Below, piece after piece: positions 25,951 through 34,779 of a stretch of 41,396 nucleotides of DNA (its first letter is position 1; each line of letters opens with the position of its first letter). This DNA is from Bacteroidota bacterium (lineage in GTDB: Bacteria; Bacteroidota; Bacteroidia; Palsa-965): assembly GCA_013298545.1 (NCBI GenBank), contig JAAFIA010000041.1, positions 1 through 41,396 on the forward strand, in the 5' to 3' direction. Made by a program: the position numbers and the translations under genes. The notes below the pieces were generated by a model. The model was given only the letters and a program-made list of their open reading frames with translations, did no database searches and was not told the DNA's origin.

Positions 25951-25958
25951 TCCATTTT

Positions 25959-27767
25959 TTAATTCAACTGAAAACGAATCGGAATGGTCAGCACAGTACG
26001 CACCGTGCGTCCATTCATTTGACCCGGATTCCAATTCGGCATGCCCGAAATTAGCCTGATGGCCTCTTTGGTTAGGCCTGGTGCCCCTGGTACTTCTTTT
26101 ACCACCTGAATATCGGTTATACTTCCATTCTTCTCCACCGTGAAACGTAGATAAACCGTTCCTTGCTTATACATCTCTTGTTCTTGTTGCGGATAGTGCA
26201 TGTTTTTTTTCATGTATTCGCGCATGGCCTCCTCTCCACCAACAAAAGACGGCGATACTTCAACAAATGTAAATACTTCATCTTCTTTTCTCTCAACAGG
26301 TGGTGGCGGTGGTTCTGAATCTACTATTTCATAATCAACCGATACCGCTTCTGCATCTGCGATAAACCATTCTGGATTGTATTCAAAACGCCCCTTCGTT
26401 TCTTCGCGCACAATAGCATTGCATGCTGGTGTATTGGATTCCATATCTATCCCTTTTGCATCAAAAACGCTCGGAAGTGTGTGTACTTTTTTACCAGAAA
26501 CCATACAAGTCATTTTTACTTTTCCGTTAGGATAATAGGCCGTAAATACAGCAGGCTGATAGGAATAGTCGCCATACTTCGTAACCGATCTTTTTTTACC
26601 ATTGAGGTAATATCCATTCCAGTCGCCACTATAACCGTAACTCGAAATTGTTCCGGTGAGAATTACTTTTCCTTGTTCGGAATACTCGGTGTACGATTGA
26701 TCCCAATAAGGCAAACGCTTAGGGTCTTGCTTAGCACTAGGGAGTAAGAATTGTCGTGAAAAGATTTTCCCATTGGCATAAAACGTAATAATCGAATCGG
26801 GCACATACTCGAAATGATGTTTATTCTTCACGAAGGTTTGCTTTTCGCTGTTTATTCTGCCTGTGTACATCGTAGCCATGGCCTTCACCGAATCGTTGTA
26901 GTAGTATATTTTCTCCATGGGCATCATGGCATTCGCATAAAAATGATGTTGACCAATGGGTTGTTCTTGCCTGAAAGCTCCTTCACTCGATAATTTCCCA
27001 TCGAAATAATAACGAGCTACACCATCTTTGCGATCGTTCTTGTAATAAATTTCAGAACGCATCACACCTTCATCTGTCCATTCGCGTCGGGGTCCGTCGT
27101 ATTTGTCTTCTGCATAGTAAATCTCTTCTACCAAAATGCCTTTGCGGTAGCGGCGTGTGTAGCCGTGTCGTTTATCGTTTTGATATTGCGTAACCAAACG
27201 CGGAAATGTATCCGACATCGTTCGGCCATATTCAATCCAAGTTCCTGTTTTCTTTTTATCCTGATAATACTCGGTAGCACTAATTTTTCCGTTTGAACTA
27301 TATTTTACACGTTCAGCAACTTGTCCATTTTGAATCAATTCGTAGCGTGCGATTCGTCCTGAAGTGTATGTGTACTGCGGCCCTTCTTGCTCTCCATTTT
27401 TGTATTGATAACACGCAGCAAGAGCATTCGGCTCCATAAAACGAAGAAATTTTCCTTCTAATTTGCCGTGCATAAAAGCACAACTAATCAACGTATCGCC
27501 CGATTCTAAATAACTGATGTATGCGCCATCGAGCGTATCGTTTACATACTGTTCAATGGCTTTAATTTTACCACTTGCATACCAAACCATCCATTCACCT
27601 TCACGCTTCGATTTTTTGTACATCCCCGAAGAGGCTTTGTTTTTGGTGCCTTTGTAGTAATTGGTAACACGACCATTTTTGCGCATTTTGTTTTCCGACT
27701 CTTGCGCGAAAAGCATATTCGCACCAAACAGACCAACAAAACAAAAAAGGAATAAACGATTTTTCAT
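25959..27767 (-). CDS. MORN/YwqK-like repeat protein fused to TonB C-terminal domain (array member 4)
   Basis: A 602 aa protein with a signal peptide (MKNRLFLFCFVGLFGANMLFAQ). About residues 30-430 are MORN/YwqK-type repeats with patterns such as SKREGEWMVWYASGKIKAIE, NDTLDGAYISYLESGD and DWNGYYLNGKKRSVTKYGDY. A non-repeat island SDTFPRLVTQYQND occurs in the middle. A Pro-rich linker (PPPPP near 490) joins this to a TonB C-terminal domain beginning at FVEVSPSFVGGEEAMREYMK, with VYLRFTVEKNGSITDI and NGRTVRTVLTIPIRFQLN at the end. No membrane anchor is seen. MORN repeats may bind protein or glycan; function is unknown. Confidence 0.85.
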   Translation of the reverse strand: MKNRLFLFCFVGLFGANMLFAQESENKMRKNGRVTNYYKGTKNKASSGMYKKSKREGEWMVWYASGKIKAIEQYVNDTLDGAYISYLESGDTLISCAFMHGKLEGKFLRFMEPNALAACYQYKNGEQEGPQYTYTSGRIARYELIQNGQVAERVKYSSNGKISATEYYQDKKKTGTWIEYGRTMSDTFPRLVTQYQNDKRHGYTRRYRKGILVEEIYYAEDKYDGPRREWTDEGVMRSEIYYKNDRKDGVARYYFDGKLSSEGAFRQEQPIGQHHFYANAMMPMEKIYYYNDSVKAMATMYTGRINSEKQTFVKNKHHFEYVPDSIITFYANGKIFSRQFLLPSAKQDPKRLPYWDQSYTEYSEQGKVILTGTISSYGYSGDWNGYYLNGKKRSVTKYGDYSYQPAVFTAYYPNGKVKMTCMVSGKKVHTLPSVFDAKGIDMESNTPACNAIVREETKGRFEYNPEWFIADAEAVSVDYEIVDSEPPPPPVERKEDEVFTFVEVSPSFVGGEEAMREYMKKNMHYPQQEQEMYKQGTVYLRFTVEKNGSITDIQVVKEVPGAPGLTKEAIRLISGMPNWNPGQMNGRTVRTVLTIPIRFQLN

Positions 27768-27776
27768 ACAACCTAT

Positions 27777-29585
27777 TTATTTAATGATAAATTTAACTGG
27801 AATCGTCATTTCTGTACGAACGGGTTTTCCACCCATGGCACCCGGTGTCCATTTCGGCATCGACGAAATAACTCGAATGGCTTCATTGTTCATTACTGGC
27901 GATTCGGAAAATGATTTTGCAAGGGTAACATTGCTTACAGTACCATCTTTCTCCACAACAAACTTAACAAATACGACACCCGATTTTGCGTTTCCTAAAG
28001 CTTTATAATTGATGTTTTGTTGGATGTAATTTTCCCACCCATCCTTAAAGGTAGGCATCACTTCTACATAAGTTAAAATTGGGTCTTCAGTAACCATCAC
28101 CTCAGGAGCAACAGTATCGTTCATTTCGATGTATGGGCCTTTGGGATCTTCCGATTTAGTTGCTTGAACATTTTCTTCCATCGCTTTAAATTCGTACCGA
28201 TTGTAGCTCCACTTACCAGCTAGTGCTTGACCAATGATGTCGTTGTAAAGCGGCGTATCAAAGGCCACAACTTCGCCCGATTCGGTCCAGACAAATGGTT
28301 TTGACGCAACCTCTCCTTTCAAAATATCGCATTGCATTTGTTTTTTCCCACTCGCGTACCAACTTTCAAATTTTCCTTTTCCATCATCACTAGCATAACG
28401 CATAACTGATTTCTTTTTTCCGTTGCTGTAATAGGAAAACCAATCGCCTGATTTTAGCTCGTTTGTGTATGTACCTTTTTCAATCAATTTGCCTTGCTCA
28501 TCAAATTCTTGATAGGTATATATTTTCTTTCCCTTGGCTTTTTGTGCTTCCGTTTCTTTTCGATCGATTTCTTTTGTCGAACTGATTGCGCCCGTCTTGT
28601 AGTAGGTTACAATTCTATCGGCTGGATAGCGAGAGGCTAAACATTCCTCATTTTGGTCATTGAGGTAATAAACTTCGGTATTCTTCTGATACGAAAAAAT
28701 TGCAGGAGGCGTATTGGGATAGGTACGAACTTCTTTTAATTTCCCTTTCCGATCGTAAAAAATACGGCGTTCTTTTATTGGAAAGCCCAATTGGTAATAC
28801 CCTTCAAGCACCATTACCCCAGATTCAAAACGCCTCATAACGCTATCGCGTTTACCATCTTTGTAATACTCTTCACCCATGAGCGTTCCATCCATATAAA
28901 ATGATTTATGAGAACAAATTTTATCATGAACAAAAACAGATTCGCTGGTGCATTTTCCTTGCACATACGTGCGCATAAGACCATGAAGAGAATCATTTTT
29001 ATATTGTTTGATTACCTGCGGAAAAGTGTCTAGTGTTAGTGCATAATCGGAATAATAAATACATGCACCATCTTTTTTCCCTTGCTTGTAATACTCAATT
29101 GCTTTGGGCCGTCCATCGTCGTAAAAATCTTTTTTCAAAACCATGAAACCAGCTTCATAAAATTTATACATCAACAAATTTCCATTCGGATTCCACAAAC
29201 GCCAGTGCCCGTCGTGTCTTCCGTCTTTATAATTCGATTCTAAAATTGGCCTACCATTCATATCAAAACTGGTCCAAATGCCCTCCTCTTTGCCATGCAA
29301 GTAAGTTGCTTTGGTATGTATTTGTCCCGTTGAGTAGTATTCTGTGTACGCACCTTCTAGCGTATCGTGGTGGTAATTGAACACATACCATAAAAAACCT
29401 TCCTTGCTCCAAGCCCTCCATTCTCCTTCTCGTTGGCCGTTTTTGTACATGCCTGATCTCGCTTTTTGTGTTGTGCCAATGTAATTGTCGGTTACAAAAC
29501 CATTTTCAACAACATTCTTTTCGACTTGTGCTATGCTATGCAGACTGAAACTGCATAGCAAGAAAAATAGGGTTAGGAAACGCAT
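27777..29585 (-). CDS. MORN/YwqK-like repeat protein fused to TonB C-terminal domain (array member 3)
   Basis: A 602 aa protein, the same length as its neighbour. The signal peptide is MRFLTLFFLLCSFSLHSIAQ. Repeats include GQREGEWRAWSKEGFLWYVF, HDTLEGAYTEYYSTGQIHT, GKEEGIWTSFDMNGRPILES and DGRHDGHWRLWNPNGNLLMY. The island LDTFPQVIKQYKNDSLHGL parallels the SDTFP islands of members 1 and 4. The TonB C-terminal domain starts near VEVMPTFKDGWENYIQQN and has VVFVKFVVEKDGTVSNVTLA, then EAIRVISSMPKWTPGAMGG and MTIPVKFIIK. It stops 9 bases before member 4 starts. Soluble periplasmic location inferred. Confidence 0.85.
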   Translation of the reverse strand: MRFLTLFFLLCSFSLHSIAQVEKNVVENGFVTDNYIGTTQKARSGMYKNGQREGEWRAWSKEGFLWYVFNYHHDTLEGAYTEYYSTGQIHTKATYLHGKEEGIWTSFDMNGRPILESNYKDGRHDGHWRLWNPNGNLLMYKFYEAGFMVLKKDFYDDGRPKAIEYYKQGKKDGACIYYSDYALTLDTFPQVIKQYKNDSLHGLMRTYVQGKCTSESVFVHDKICSHKSFYMDGTLMGEEYYKDGKRDSVMRRFESGVMVLEGYYQLGFPIKERRIFYDRKGKLKEVRTYPNTPPAIFSYQKNTEVYYLNDQNEECLASRYPADRIVTYYKTGAISSTKEIDRKETEAQKAKGKKIYTYQEFDEQGKLIEKGTYTNELKSGDWFSYYSNGKKKSVMRYASDDGKGKFESWYASGKKQMQCDILKGEVASKPFVWTESGEVVAFDTPLYNDIIGQALAGKWSYNRYEFKAMEENVQATKSEDPKGPYIEMNDTVAPEVMVTEDPILTYVEVMPTFKDGWENYIQQNINYKALGNAKSGVVFVKFVVEKDGTVSNVTLAKSFSESPVMNNEAIRVISSMPKWTPGAMGGKPVRTEMTIPVKFIIK

Positions 29586-29620
29586 ACTTTTTTTGTTTAG
29601 GGTTAGTTTTAATTATTCGT

Positions 29621-30016
29621 TTATCGTTTAAAATGTATTGGGATGGTGTAATTCATACTTATCGCTTTGCCATTCGCACTGGCAGGAATCCATTTGGGCA
29701 TGCACTGAATTACGCGCACAACTTCTGTAGAAAAAGCGGGATGTTGTGCATCTCCTTGCTGGATATTTACACCGGAAATTGTACCATCTTGCTCAACGAC
29801 GAAAGAAACATACACCACAGTTTCGATGCTATCTTGTTTCGCTGCTTCGGGATAATGGATATTGGCTTTCAAAAAATCCTGCAATGAATCGTTCCCCCTA
29901 GGAAATTCAGACAAAGTGGCTCTACTAGGAAATCCACAAAGGGCTATCGAATCGGCTTGTGCATACACCGAGCAGTAACCTATCAACAAGAAAAATAGCA
30001 CAATGCTTTTTCTCAT
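29621..30016 (-). CDS. Short secreted TonB C-terminal domain protein (array member 2)
   Basis: A 131 aa protein from ATG 30016 (MRKSIVLFFLLIGYCSVYAQ), a signal peptide; earlier in-frame codons overlap the previous gene. The core is PRGNDSLQDFLKANIHYPEA, VVYVSFVVEQDGTISGVNIQ, VVRVIQCMPKWIPASANGKA and MNYTIPIHFKR. It lacks any anchor or Pro-rich linker. The usual E-A-L/I-R before V is here TEVVRVIQ, showing divergence from the other array members. It lies 10 bases after member 1 and 35 bases before member 3, so it is embedded between the two large genes. Confidence 0.82.
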   Translation of the reverse strand: MRKSIVLFFLLIGYCSVYAQADSIALCGFPSRATLSEFPRGNDSLQDFLKANIHYPEAAKQDSIETVVYVSFVVEQDGTISGVNIQQGDAQHPAFSTEVVRVIQCMPKWIPASANGKAISMNYTIPIHFKR

Positions 30017-30026
30017 ATCAAAAAAA

Positions 30027-31796
30027 TTATTGCAACACAAAATTGATCGGTAGTGTCATCTGCACATTAACTGGCTTTCCATTGTTTTTCCCAGGAGTCC
30101 AGGTGGGCATAGTTGATACCACACGAATGGCTTCTTTTTCGAGTCCTGGGCCACCAGATACGCCTTTCATCACATTGATGTCGTTGACTGTACCATCTTT
30201 ACGCACCACAAAACGCACATACACACGTCCCTGAATACCAGCTTCTTTTTCTTCCATTGGGTAGCGAATATTTTTGGCAATGAAATCCATCATCGCTCCA
30301 CTTCCACCGGGAAACTCGGGCATGTTTTCTACCACTTGGTAAACCACATCTTCAGATACGGGTTGTAATGCTTCTATAAATGCAGGACCATCATCACCAG
30401 CCTGTGTTTCGTTTGATTCTACGACCATTTCTTCATCCCATATCGCTTCCTGTATGGGAATAATTTCTTCATTTCTTCCCTTCTTATCAAACCGATTGGG
30501 GTCGTAGTACAAATCGCCGGGTAGGCTGCTTTCTACAATTTCTTCGTATTCGCGCGTTTTGGGTTTTAAGACACGTCCTTTTTCGTCCCATACTTTTGGT
30601 GCGGCGGCAGCATAGTTATTTTCGCACGGAAACTCAATCATTTTTTTGCCATTGCTGTACCATTTTTCATACTTGCCTTGAATGACGCCAACCGCGTAAA
30701 CCGTGATTGATTTTTTTGCACCATTTAAATAATACGTTTTCCATTCACCATCCATCGCACCATCTTTATACAATCCTTGCTGCAACAAAATTCCTTCCTC
30801 GCTATATTCTTGATACTGCTCTTTACGAGTAGCCACAATTCCGCTACCGCCAGCACTAGGAACAACCATCCGGCGCGATGCCAATTTTCCGTTCTTGTGA
30901 TACGTTAATGTAGAATCAATCCGCCCAAATTTGTAAAATACTTCGCGTTCAGGATTTCCATTGCGTGCAAAATCGGTGTGTTTGCCTTCTGGTGTTCCTT
31001 TGTTATACTTGCCTTCAAACGTGCGCATACCCGAATTGTAAAACGTACACAAGCCATCTTTCAATCCAGCAGTATAATACATGTCAATGGTTTTCATGCC
31101 GCTATAATCCCATTGTTGAAAATGTCCATTCATACGACCATCCGTATATTCTGCTTCTTCGACCAAGACCCCAGCGCGATAGCGGCGCAGAGGACCGTCG
31201 AGTTTTCCGTCTTTCCAAGTTTCTACTTTCTCTGGAAAGGTATCGCTTACTTGTTGCGGATCGGGATAGGTGCGCCAGACACCATTCGGTTTGTTGTTTT
31301 TATAACTCACGATGCGTTTGGGGCGACCATTGAAATAATTGGTACGCTCATACGTCATGACTGCTGTTTCATACATCGATTGCCGAAATACATTTCCATT
31401 TTCGTACCAAAATGTTTGTTCGCCATGAAACGCATTGGCCAAATAATTCAATTCTGCCTCTTTCTTATTTCCTTGAAAGTACAAGTTTGTTTTGCCTTCG
31501 CGTTGACCGAATTGATAATTCGCCACCGAACGTAAATCACCATTCTCGTAATAGGCAGTGCATGGGCCATGCAGCAGGCCTTTGCTATATGTTTCAATTT
31601 TATCAACGCTTCCGTTTTCGCGCCAGTAAGTCCATACGCCTTCGCGTTTGTATTTTTTATATTTCCCCGAATAGGCTTTTTGTTTTGAGCCGTCGTAATA
31701 AACAGTACCACGTCCACGTTTTTTTGCAGCAGGGTCATTTTGGGCAAAAAGCGACGTAGCGAAACAAACAATTAAAATTGCAAGCGAATAACGCAT
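30027..31796 (-). CDS. MORN/YwqK-like repeat protein fused to TonB C-terminal domain (array member 1)
   Basis: A 589 aa protein from ATG 31796 (MRYSLAILIVCFATSLFAQ), which begins a signal peptide. About 13 MORN/YwqK repeats follow: YKKYKREGVWTYWRENGSVD, GLLHGPCTAYYENGDLRSV, QREGKTNLYFQGNKKEAEL, AFHGEQTFWYENGNVFRQS and others, with the SDTFPEKVETWKDGK island. The TonB C-terminal domain starts at VVENMPEFPGGSGAMMDFI, with VYVRFVVRKDGTVNDINVMK, EAIRVVSTMPTWTPGKNNG and MTLPINFVLQ at the end. It is the first gene of the operon; the promoter is about 26 bases upstream. Confidence 0.86.
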   Translation of the reverse strand: MRYSLAILIVCFATSLFAQNDPAAKKRGRGTVYYDGSKQKAYSGKYKKYKREGVWTYWRENGSVDKIETYSKGLLHGPCTAYYENGDLRSVANYQFGQREGKTNLYFQGNKKEAELNYLANAFHGEQTFWYENGNVFRQSMYETAVMTYERTNYFNGRPKRIVSYKNNKPNGVWRTYPDPQQVSDTFPEKVETWKDGKLDGPLRRYRAGVLVEEAEYTDGRMNGHFQQWDYSGMKTIDMYYTAGLKDGLCTFYNSGMRTFEGKYNKGTPEGKHTDFARNGNPEREVFYKFGRIDSTLTYHKNGKLASRRMVVPSAGGSGIVATRKEQYQEYSEEGILLQQGLYKDGAMDGEWKTYYLNGAKKSITVYAVGVIQGKYEKWYSNGKKMIEFPCENNYAAAAPKVWDEKGRVLKPKTREYEEIVESSLPGDLYYDPNRFDKKGRNEEIIPIQEAIWDEEMVVESNETQAGDDGPAFIEALQPVSEDVVYQVVENMPEFPGGSGAMMDFIAKNIRYPMEEKEAGIQGRVYVRFVVRKDGTVNDINVMKGVSGGPGLEKEAIRVVSTMPTWTPGKNNGKPVNVQMTLPINFVLQ

Positions 31797-31821
31797 TTGA
31801 GTGAGGTTTTTAAAGGAATTA

Positions 31822-31852
31822 CAAAGATACATCAAGCCTGACAAAAGGCTTG
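31822..31852 (-). promoter_or_regulatory. Promoter of the TonB-domain array with an inverted repeat upstream of the -7 box
   Basis: On the minus strand TATCTTTG (plus 31822-31829) is an exact -7 match. The palindrome CAAGCC (31833-31838) / GGCTTG (31847-31852) sits immediately upstream, in the normal -7/-33 spacer, where a repressor could bind. No clear -33 TTG is at the right distance. Confidence 0.5.
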
Positions 31853-31901
31853 AAAAATTGGTTGAAAAGTTTTGGGTTTGGATCAGCCGCAGCTATACTT
31901 T

Positions 31902-31926
31902 AAACACGTCAATCGCAGTATATTTA
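31902..31926. repeat. Left copy of an imperfect direct repeat flanking the RhuM gene
   Basis: AAACAC-GT-CAATCGCAGTA followed by TATTTAT. It matches 32998-33022 (AAACAC then CAATCGCAGTA and CCTTTAT) apart from a 2-base indel and two substitutions. The two copies bracket the RhuM gene. Confidence 0.5.
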
Positions 31927-31953
31927 TAGACTGAAAACAAACTACACTTTATT

Positions 31954-32976
31954 ATGAATGATAATTTAAACCATCAATCAGATATTATTTTCTATAGCAG
32001 TCCAGATGGCCATATAAGAATAGAAGTTGTTTTTAATAACGAAACATTTTGGCTTACTCAAAAAGTAATGGCCGAGTTATTTGGCGTTAAAATACCAGCC
32101 ATAAGTAAACATTTATCCAATATTTTTAGTGCTAATGAGTTGATAGAACATTCAGTTATTTCCATTTTGGAAACAACTGCCGCGGATGGAAAAAGCTACA
32201 AAACAACATACTATAGTTTAGATGCCATTATTGCTGTCGGCTATCGCGTTAACTCCATCCAAGCTACACAATTTCGTATTTGGGCTACCAAAACGCTTCG
32301 GGAGTTTATTATAAAAGGGTTTGTGCTAGATGATGAGCGTCTTAAACAGGGTACGCATTTTGGAAAAGATTATTTTGATGAGTTATTAGAACGCATCAGA
32401 GAGATACGCGCTAGCGAAAGGCGATTTTATCTTAAAATAACTGACATCTATGAGCAATGTAGTATTGATTATCATAAAGAGGCTGAGACTACACGCCATT
32501 TTTTCAAAACGGTACAAAACAAATTGCATTGGGCTATTACAGGAAAAACAGCAGCCGAACTCATTGCTGAAAGAGCAGACCCAAGTAAACCCAATATGGG
32601 TTTAACGTCATGGAAAAACGCGCCAAAAGGTAAAATCCTAAAAGGAGATATCGGGACGGCCAAAAATTACATGCAGGAAAAAGAGATCAAAACATTGGAA
32701 CGAATTGTTACAATGTATTTGGATTACGCCGAACTTCAAGCAGAAAAAAAAATACCCATGAAAATGAAAGATTGGGTAAACCGATTGGATGCCTTCTTAC
32801 AATTCAATGAATATGAAATACTAAAGAATGGAGGAAGAATTAGTCACGAAATAGCTCTAAAAATAGCAGAAGATGCTTATGATAAATTCAGAATCATTCA
32901 AGATCAAAATTTTGTAAGTGATTTTGAAGAAGAAATTAAAAAAATAAGTAAATCTATTAAGCCTAAAAAGAAGTAA
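31954..32976 (+). CDS. RhuM-family virulence-associated protein
   Basis: A 340 aa protein matching RhuM: NETFWLTQKVMAELFGVKIP at residues 29-48, HLSNIFSANELIEHSVISI, and the conserved YYSLDAIIAVGYRVNS followed by FRIWATKTLREFIIKGFVLD. The C-terminal half has FGKDYFDELLERIREIRAS and AITGKTAAELIAERADP. The family is common in mobile and pathogenicity elements, with an N-terminal helix-turn-helix-like DNA-binding region and an uncertain second domain, sometimes tied to Fic/Doc-like toxins. It is unrelated in role to its neighbours, has a lysine-rich tail (KSIKPKKK), and lies between imperfect repeats, which suggests recent acquisition. Confidence 0.85.
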   Translation: MNDNLNHQSDIIFYSSPDGHIRIEVVFNNETFWLTQKVMAELFGVKIPAISKHLSNIFSANELIEHSVISILETTAADGKSYKTTYYSLDAIIAVGYRVNSIQATQFRIWATKTLREFIIKGFVLDDERLKQGTHFGKDYFDELLERIREIRASERRFYLKITDIYEQCSIDYHKEAETTRHFFKTVQNKLHWAITGKTAAELIAERADPSKPNMGLTSWKNAPKGKILKGDIGTAKNYMQEKEIKTLERIVTMYLDYAELQAEKKIPMKMKDWVNRLDAFLQFNEYEILKNGGRISHEIALKIAEDAYDKFRIIQDQNFVSDFEEEIKKISKSIKPKKK

Positions 32977-32997
32977 GCAAGTCAAATCATTTATATT

Positions 32998-33022
32998 AAA
33001 AACACCAATCGCAGTACCTTTA
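32998..33022. repeat. Right copy of the imperfect direct repeat flanking the RhuM gene
   Basis: Same core CAATCGCAGTA (33006-33016) as the copy at 31910-31920. It overlaps the likely -7 region of the peptidase gene (TACCTTTATG), so the left copy may be a duplicated fragment of that promoter. Confidence 0.5.
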
Positions 33023-33032
33023 TGCTACTCCA

Positions 33033-34763
33033 ATGAAACAAATTCTACTATTCTTTTTCACCATACTGCAACCCATTTTTCTGCTTGCACAGCAAAGCTA
33101 TCCACAAAATTATTTCCGCTCACCTGTAGGTATTCCGATTGAACTGGCCGGAAATTTTGGCGAATTGCGTCCCAATCATTTTCATGCGGGTATCGACATT
33201 ACAACCCACGGAAAAGAAGGTTTATCCATTTATGCGGCTGCTGATGGCTATGTATCGCGCATCAAAGTTGGTCCATTTGGTTATGGTCGCGTTTTATACA
33301 TCACACATCCCAATGGCTTTGTAACGGTTTATGGACATTGTTCTTCCTTTGCTGGAAAAATTGCAACGTATGTCAAAACACAACAATATACGAGCGAAAA
33401 TTTTGAAGGCGAATGGTTTCCAAAACCAGAAGAACTTCCGGTAACACAAAGTCAAGTGATTGCGCTTTCGGGCAATACAGGCGGCTCGTCTGGGCCACAC
33501 CTTCATTTTGAAATCCGTGATGCGAAAACAGAAGAAGCATTAAATCCCTTGTTGTTTGGCATGCCTGTCAAAGACAATGTAAAACCTACTGTTGTAGCGC
33601 TTGCCGTTTATCCGTTGCGCAATAGTCAAGTGAATGGTAAAACAGATATTGTTCGTATTCCATTAAAATTAGAAAACGGTGTTTATGTTTTTGCCAATCC
33701 GAAAGATTCGTTGCGGGTGAGCGGGCGCGTGGGATTTGCCATTGATGCGTTCGACAAAGAAAATTTACCGACTGGAAAAAATGGGGTGTATGCCATTTCA
33801 CTTTCGCACAACAACAAAACCATTTATCACCATCACCTCGAACGCATTCCGTTTGATAAAATGCGTTACATCAATTGTGTCATCGATTACAAAGCCAAAG
33901 AAACGACCAACAAATACTGGATGCGTAGTTGGAAATTTCCCAACAATGAATTACCCATATACGATACCATGGCTGGCGATGGTACGGTGATGTTTGTCGG
34001 CGATTCGATGCACCAGTTTCGTTACCGTGTGGCCGATGCCTATGGCAATGTTTCGGTAGTCAAATTCAAAGTGCATGGTGTTGTTTCTAAACCCATTTCG
34101 ATCACGAGTGTTTACAAACCCTTTATTCAAATCATGCGTTGGGATACGACCAATGTATTTGAAGAAGTCAATTTATATCGTTTCGAGATGCCTTCCAAAT
34201 CGGTTTATGACAATGGCGAATTTTCTACCGCTTCTGAAAAAGGCAGCAAGACTATGTTTTCGCCGATATTGCGGATTGGCGATCGCTACGAGCCGATGCA
34301 CAAAGCTTCTGTTTTATGGATCAAGGCCAATGTTCCTCCCGAATGGCAATCCAAAGCATTGATCGTTGAAGTCAATCCCAAAGGTGGTTATTCGTCTGTG
34401 GGTGGCAAGTGGGAAGATGGTGGCGTAAAAACAGAGATCAAAGAATTTGGAAAGTATGCGGTGATGATTGATACCGTTGCGCCCATTTCGCGCCCAGCCA
34501 ATTTCGATTTAAAAGGAAAAGTACAAACCAATTTTACCGCATTGAAATCGGTCCAGTTTACGGTTGGCGATAATCTTTCTGGCTTGGCTTCGTATCGTTG
34601 TACCATTGATGGAAAATGGGTTTTGTTGGAATACGAACCAAAAAAACGCTTGCTTTGGTACACGTTTGACGAGCGCGTGGCGAAAGGAAAACATGCGTTG
34701 CTGCTTGAATTGACGGATAAATGCGGCAATACAACAAGTTATACCAAAGATTTTGTGCGGTAA
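33033..34763 (+). CDS. M23-family metallopeptidase, secreted (LytM-like)
   Basis: A 576 aa protein with a signal peptide ending LLAQQ. The LytM/M23 core lies in the first 170 residues: zinc ligands His51 and Asp55 in HFHAGIDITTHG, the GYVSRIKVGPFGYGRVLYI beta core, VYGHCSSF (102), and HLHFE with His156 and His158. All catalytic residues are intact, so it likely cleaves glycyl or cross-link bonds of peptidoglycan. The remaining 400 residues are beta-rich, with a late LSGLASYRCTIDGKWVLLE; they resemble an Ig-like C-terminal region and have no T9SS domain I can see. The next gene begins 16 bases after its stop. Confidence 0.88.
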   Translation: MKQILLFFFTILQPIFLLAQQSYPQNYFRSPVGIPIELAGNFGELRPNHFHAGIDITTHGKEGLSIYAAADGYVSRIKVGPFGYGRVLYITHPNGFVTVYGHCSSFAGKIATYVKTQQYTSENFEGEWFPKPEELPVTQSQVIALSGNTGGSSGPHLHFEIRDAKTEEALNPLLFGMPVKDNVKPTVVALAVYPLRNSQVNGKTDIVRIPLKLENGVYVFANPKDSLRVSGRVGFAIDAFDKENLPTGKNGVYAISLSHNNKTIYHHHLERIPFDKMRYINCVIDYKAKETTNKYWMRSWKFPNNELPIYDTMAGDGTVMFVGDSMHQFRYRVADAYGNVSVVKFKVHGVVSKPISITSVYKPFIQIMRWDTTNVFEEVNLYRFEMPSKSVYDNGEFSTASEKGSKTMFSPILRIGDRYEPMHKASVLWIKANVPPEWQSKALIVEVNPKGGYSSVGGKWEDGGVKTEIKEFGKYAVMIDTVAPISRPANFDLKGKVQTNFTALKSVQFTVGDNLSGLASYRCTIDGKWVLLEYEPKKRLLWYTFDERVAKGKHALLLELTDKCGNTTSYTKDFVR

Positions 34764-34779
34764 ACTAACCCTTGCAAAA

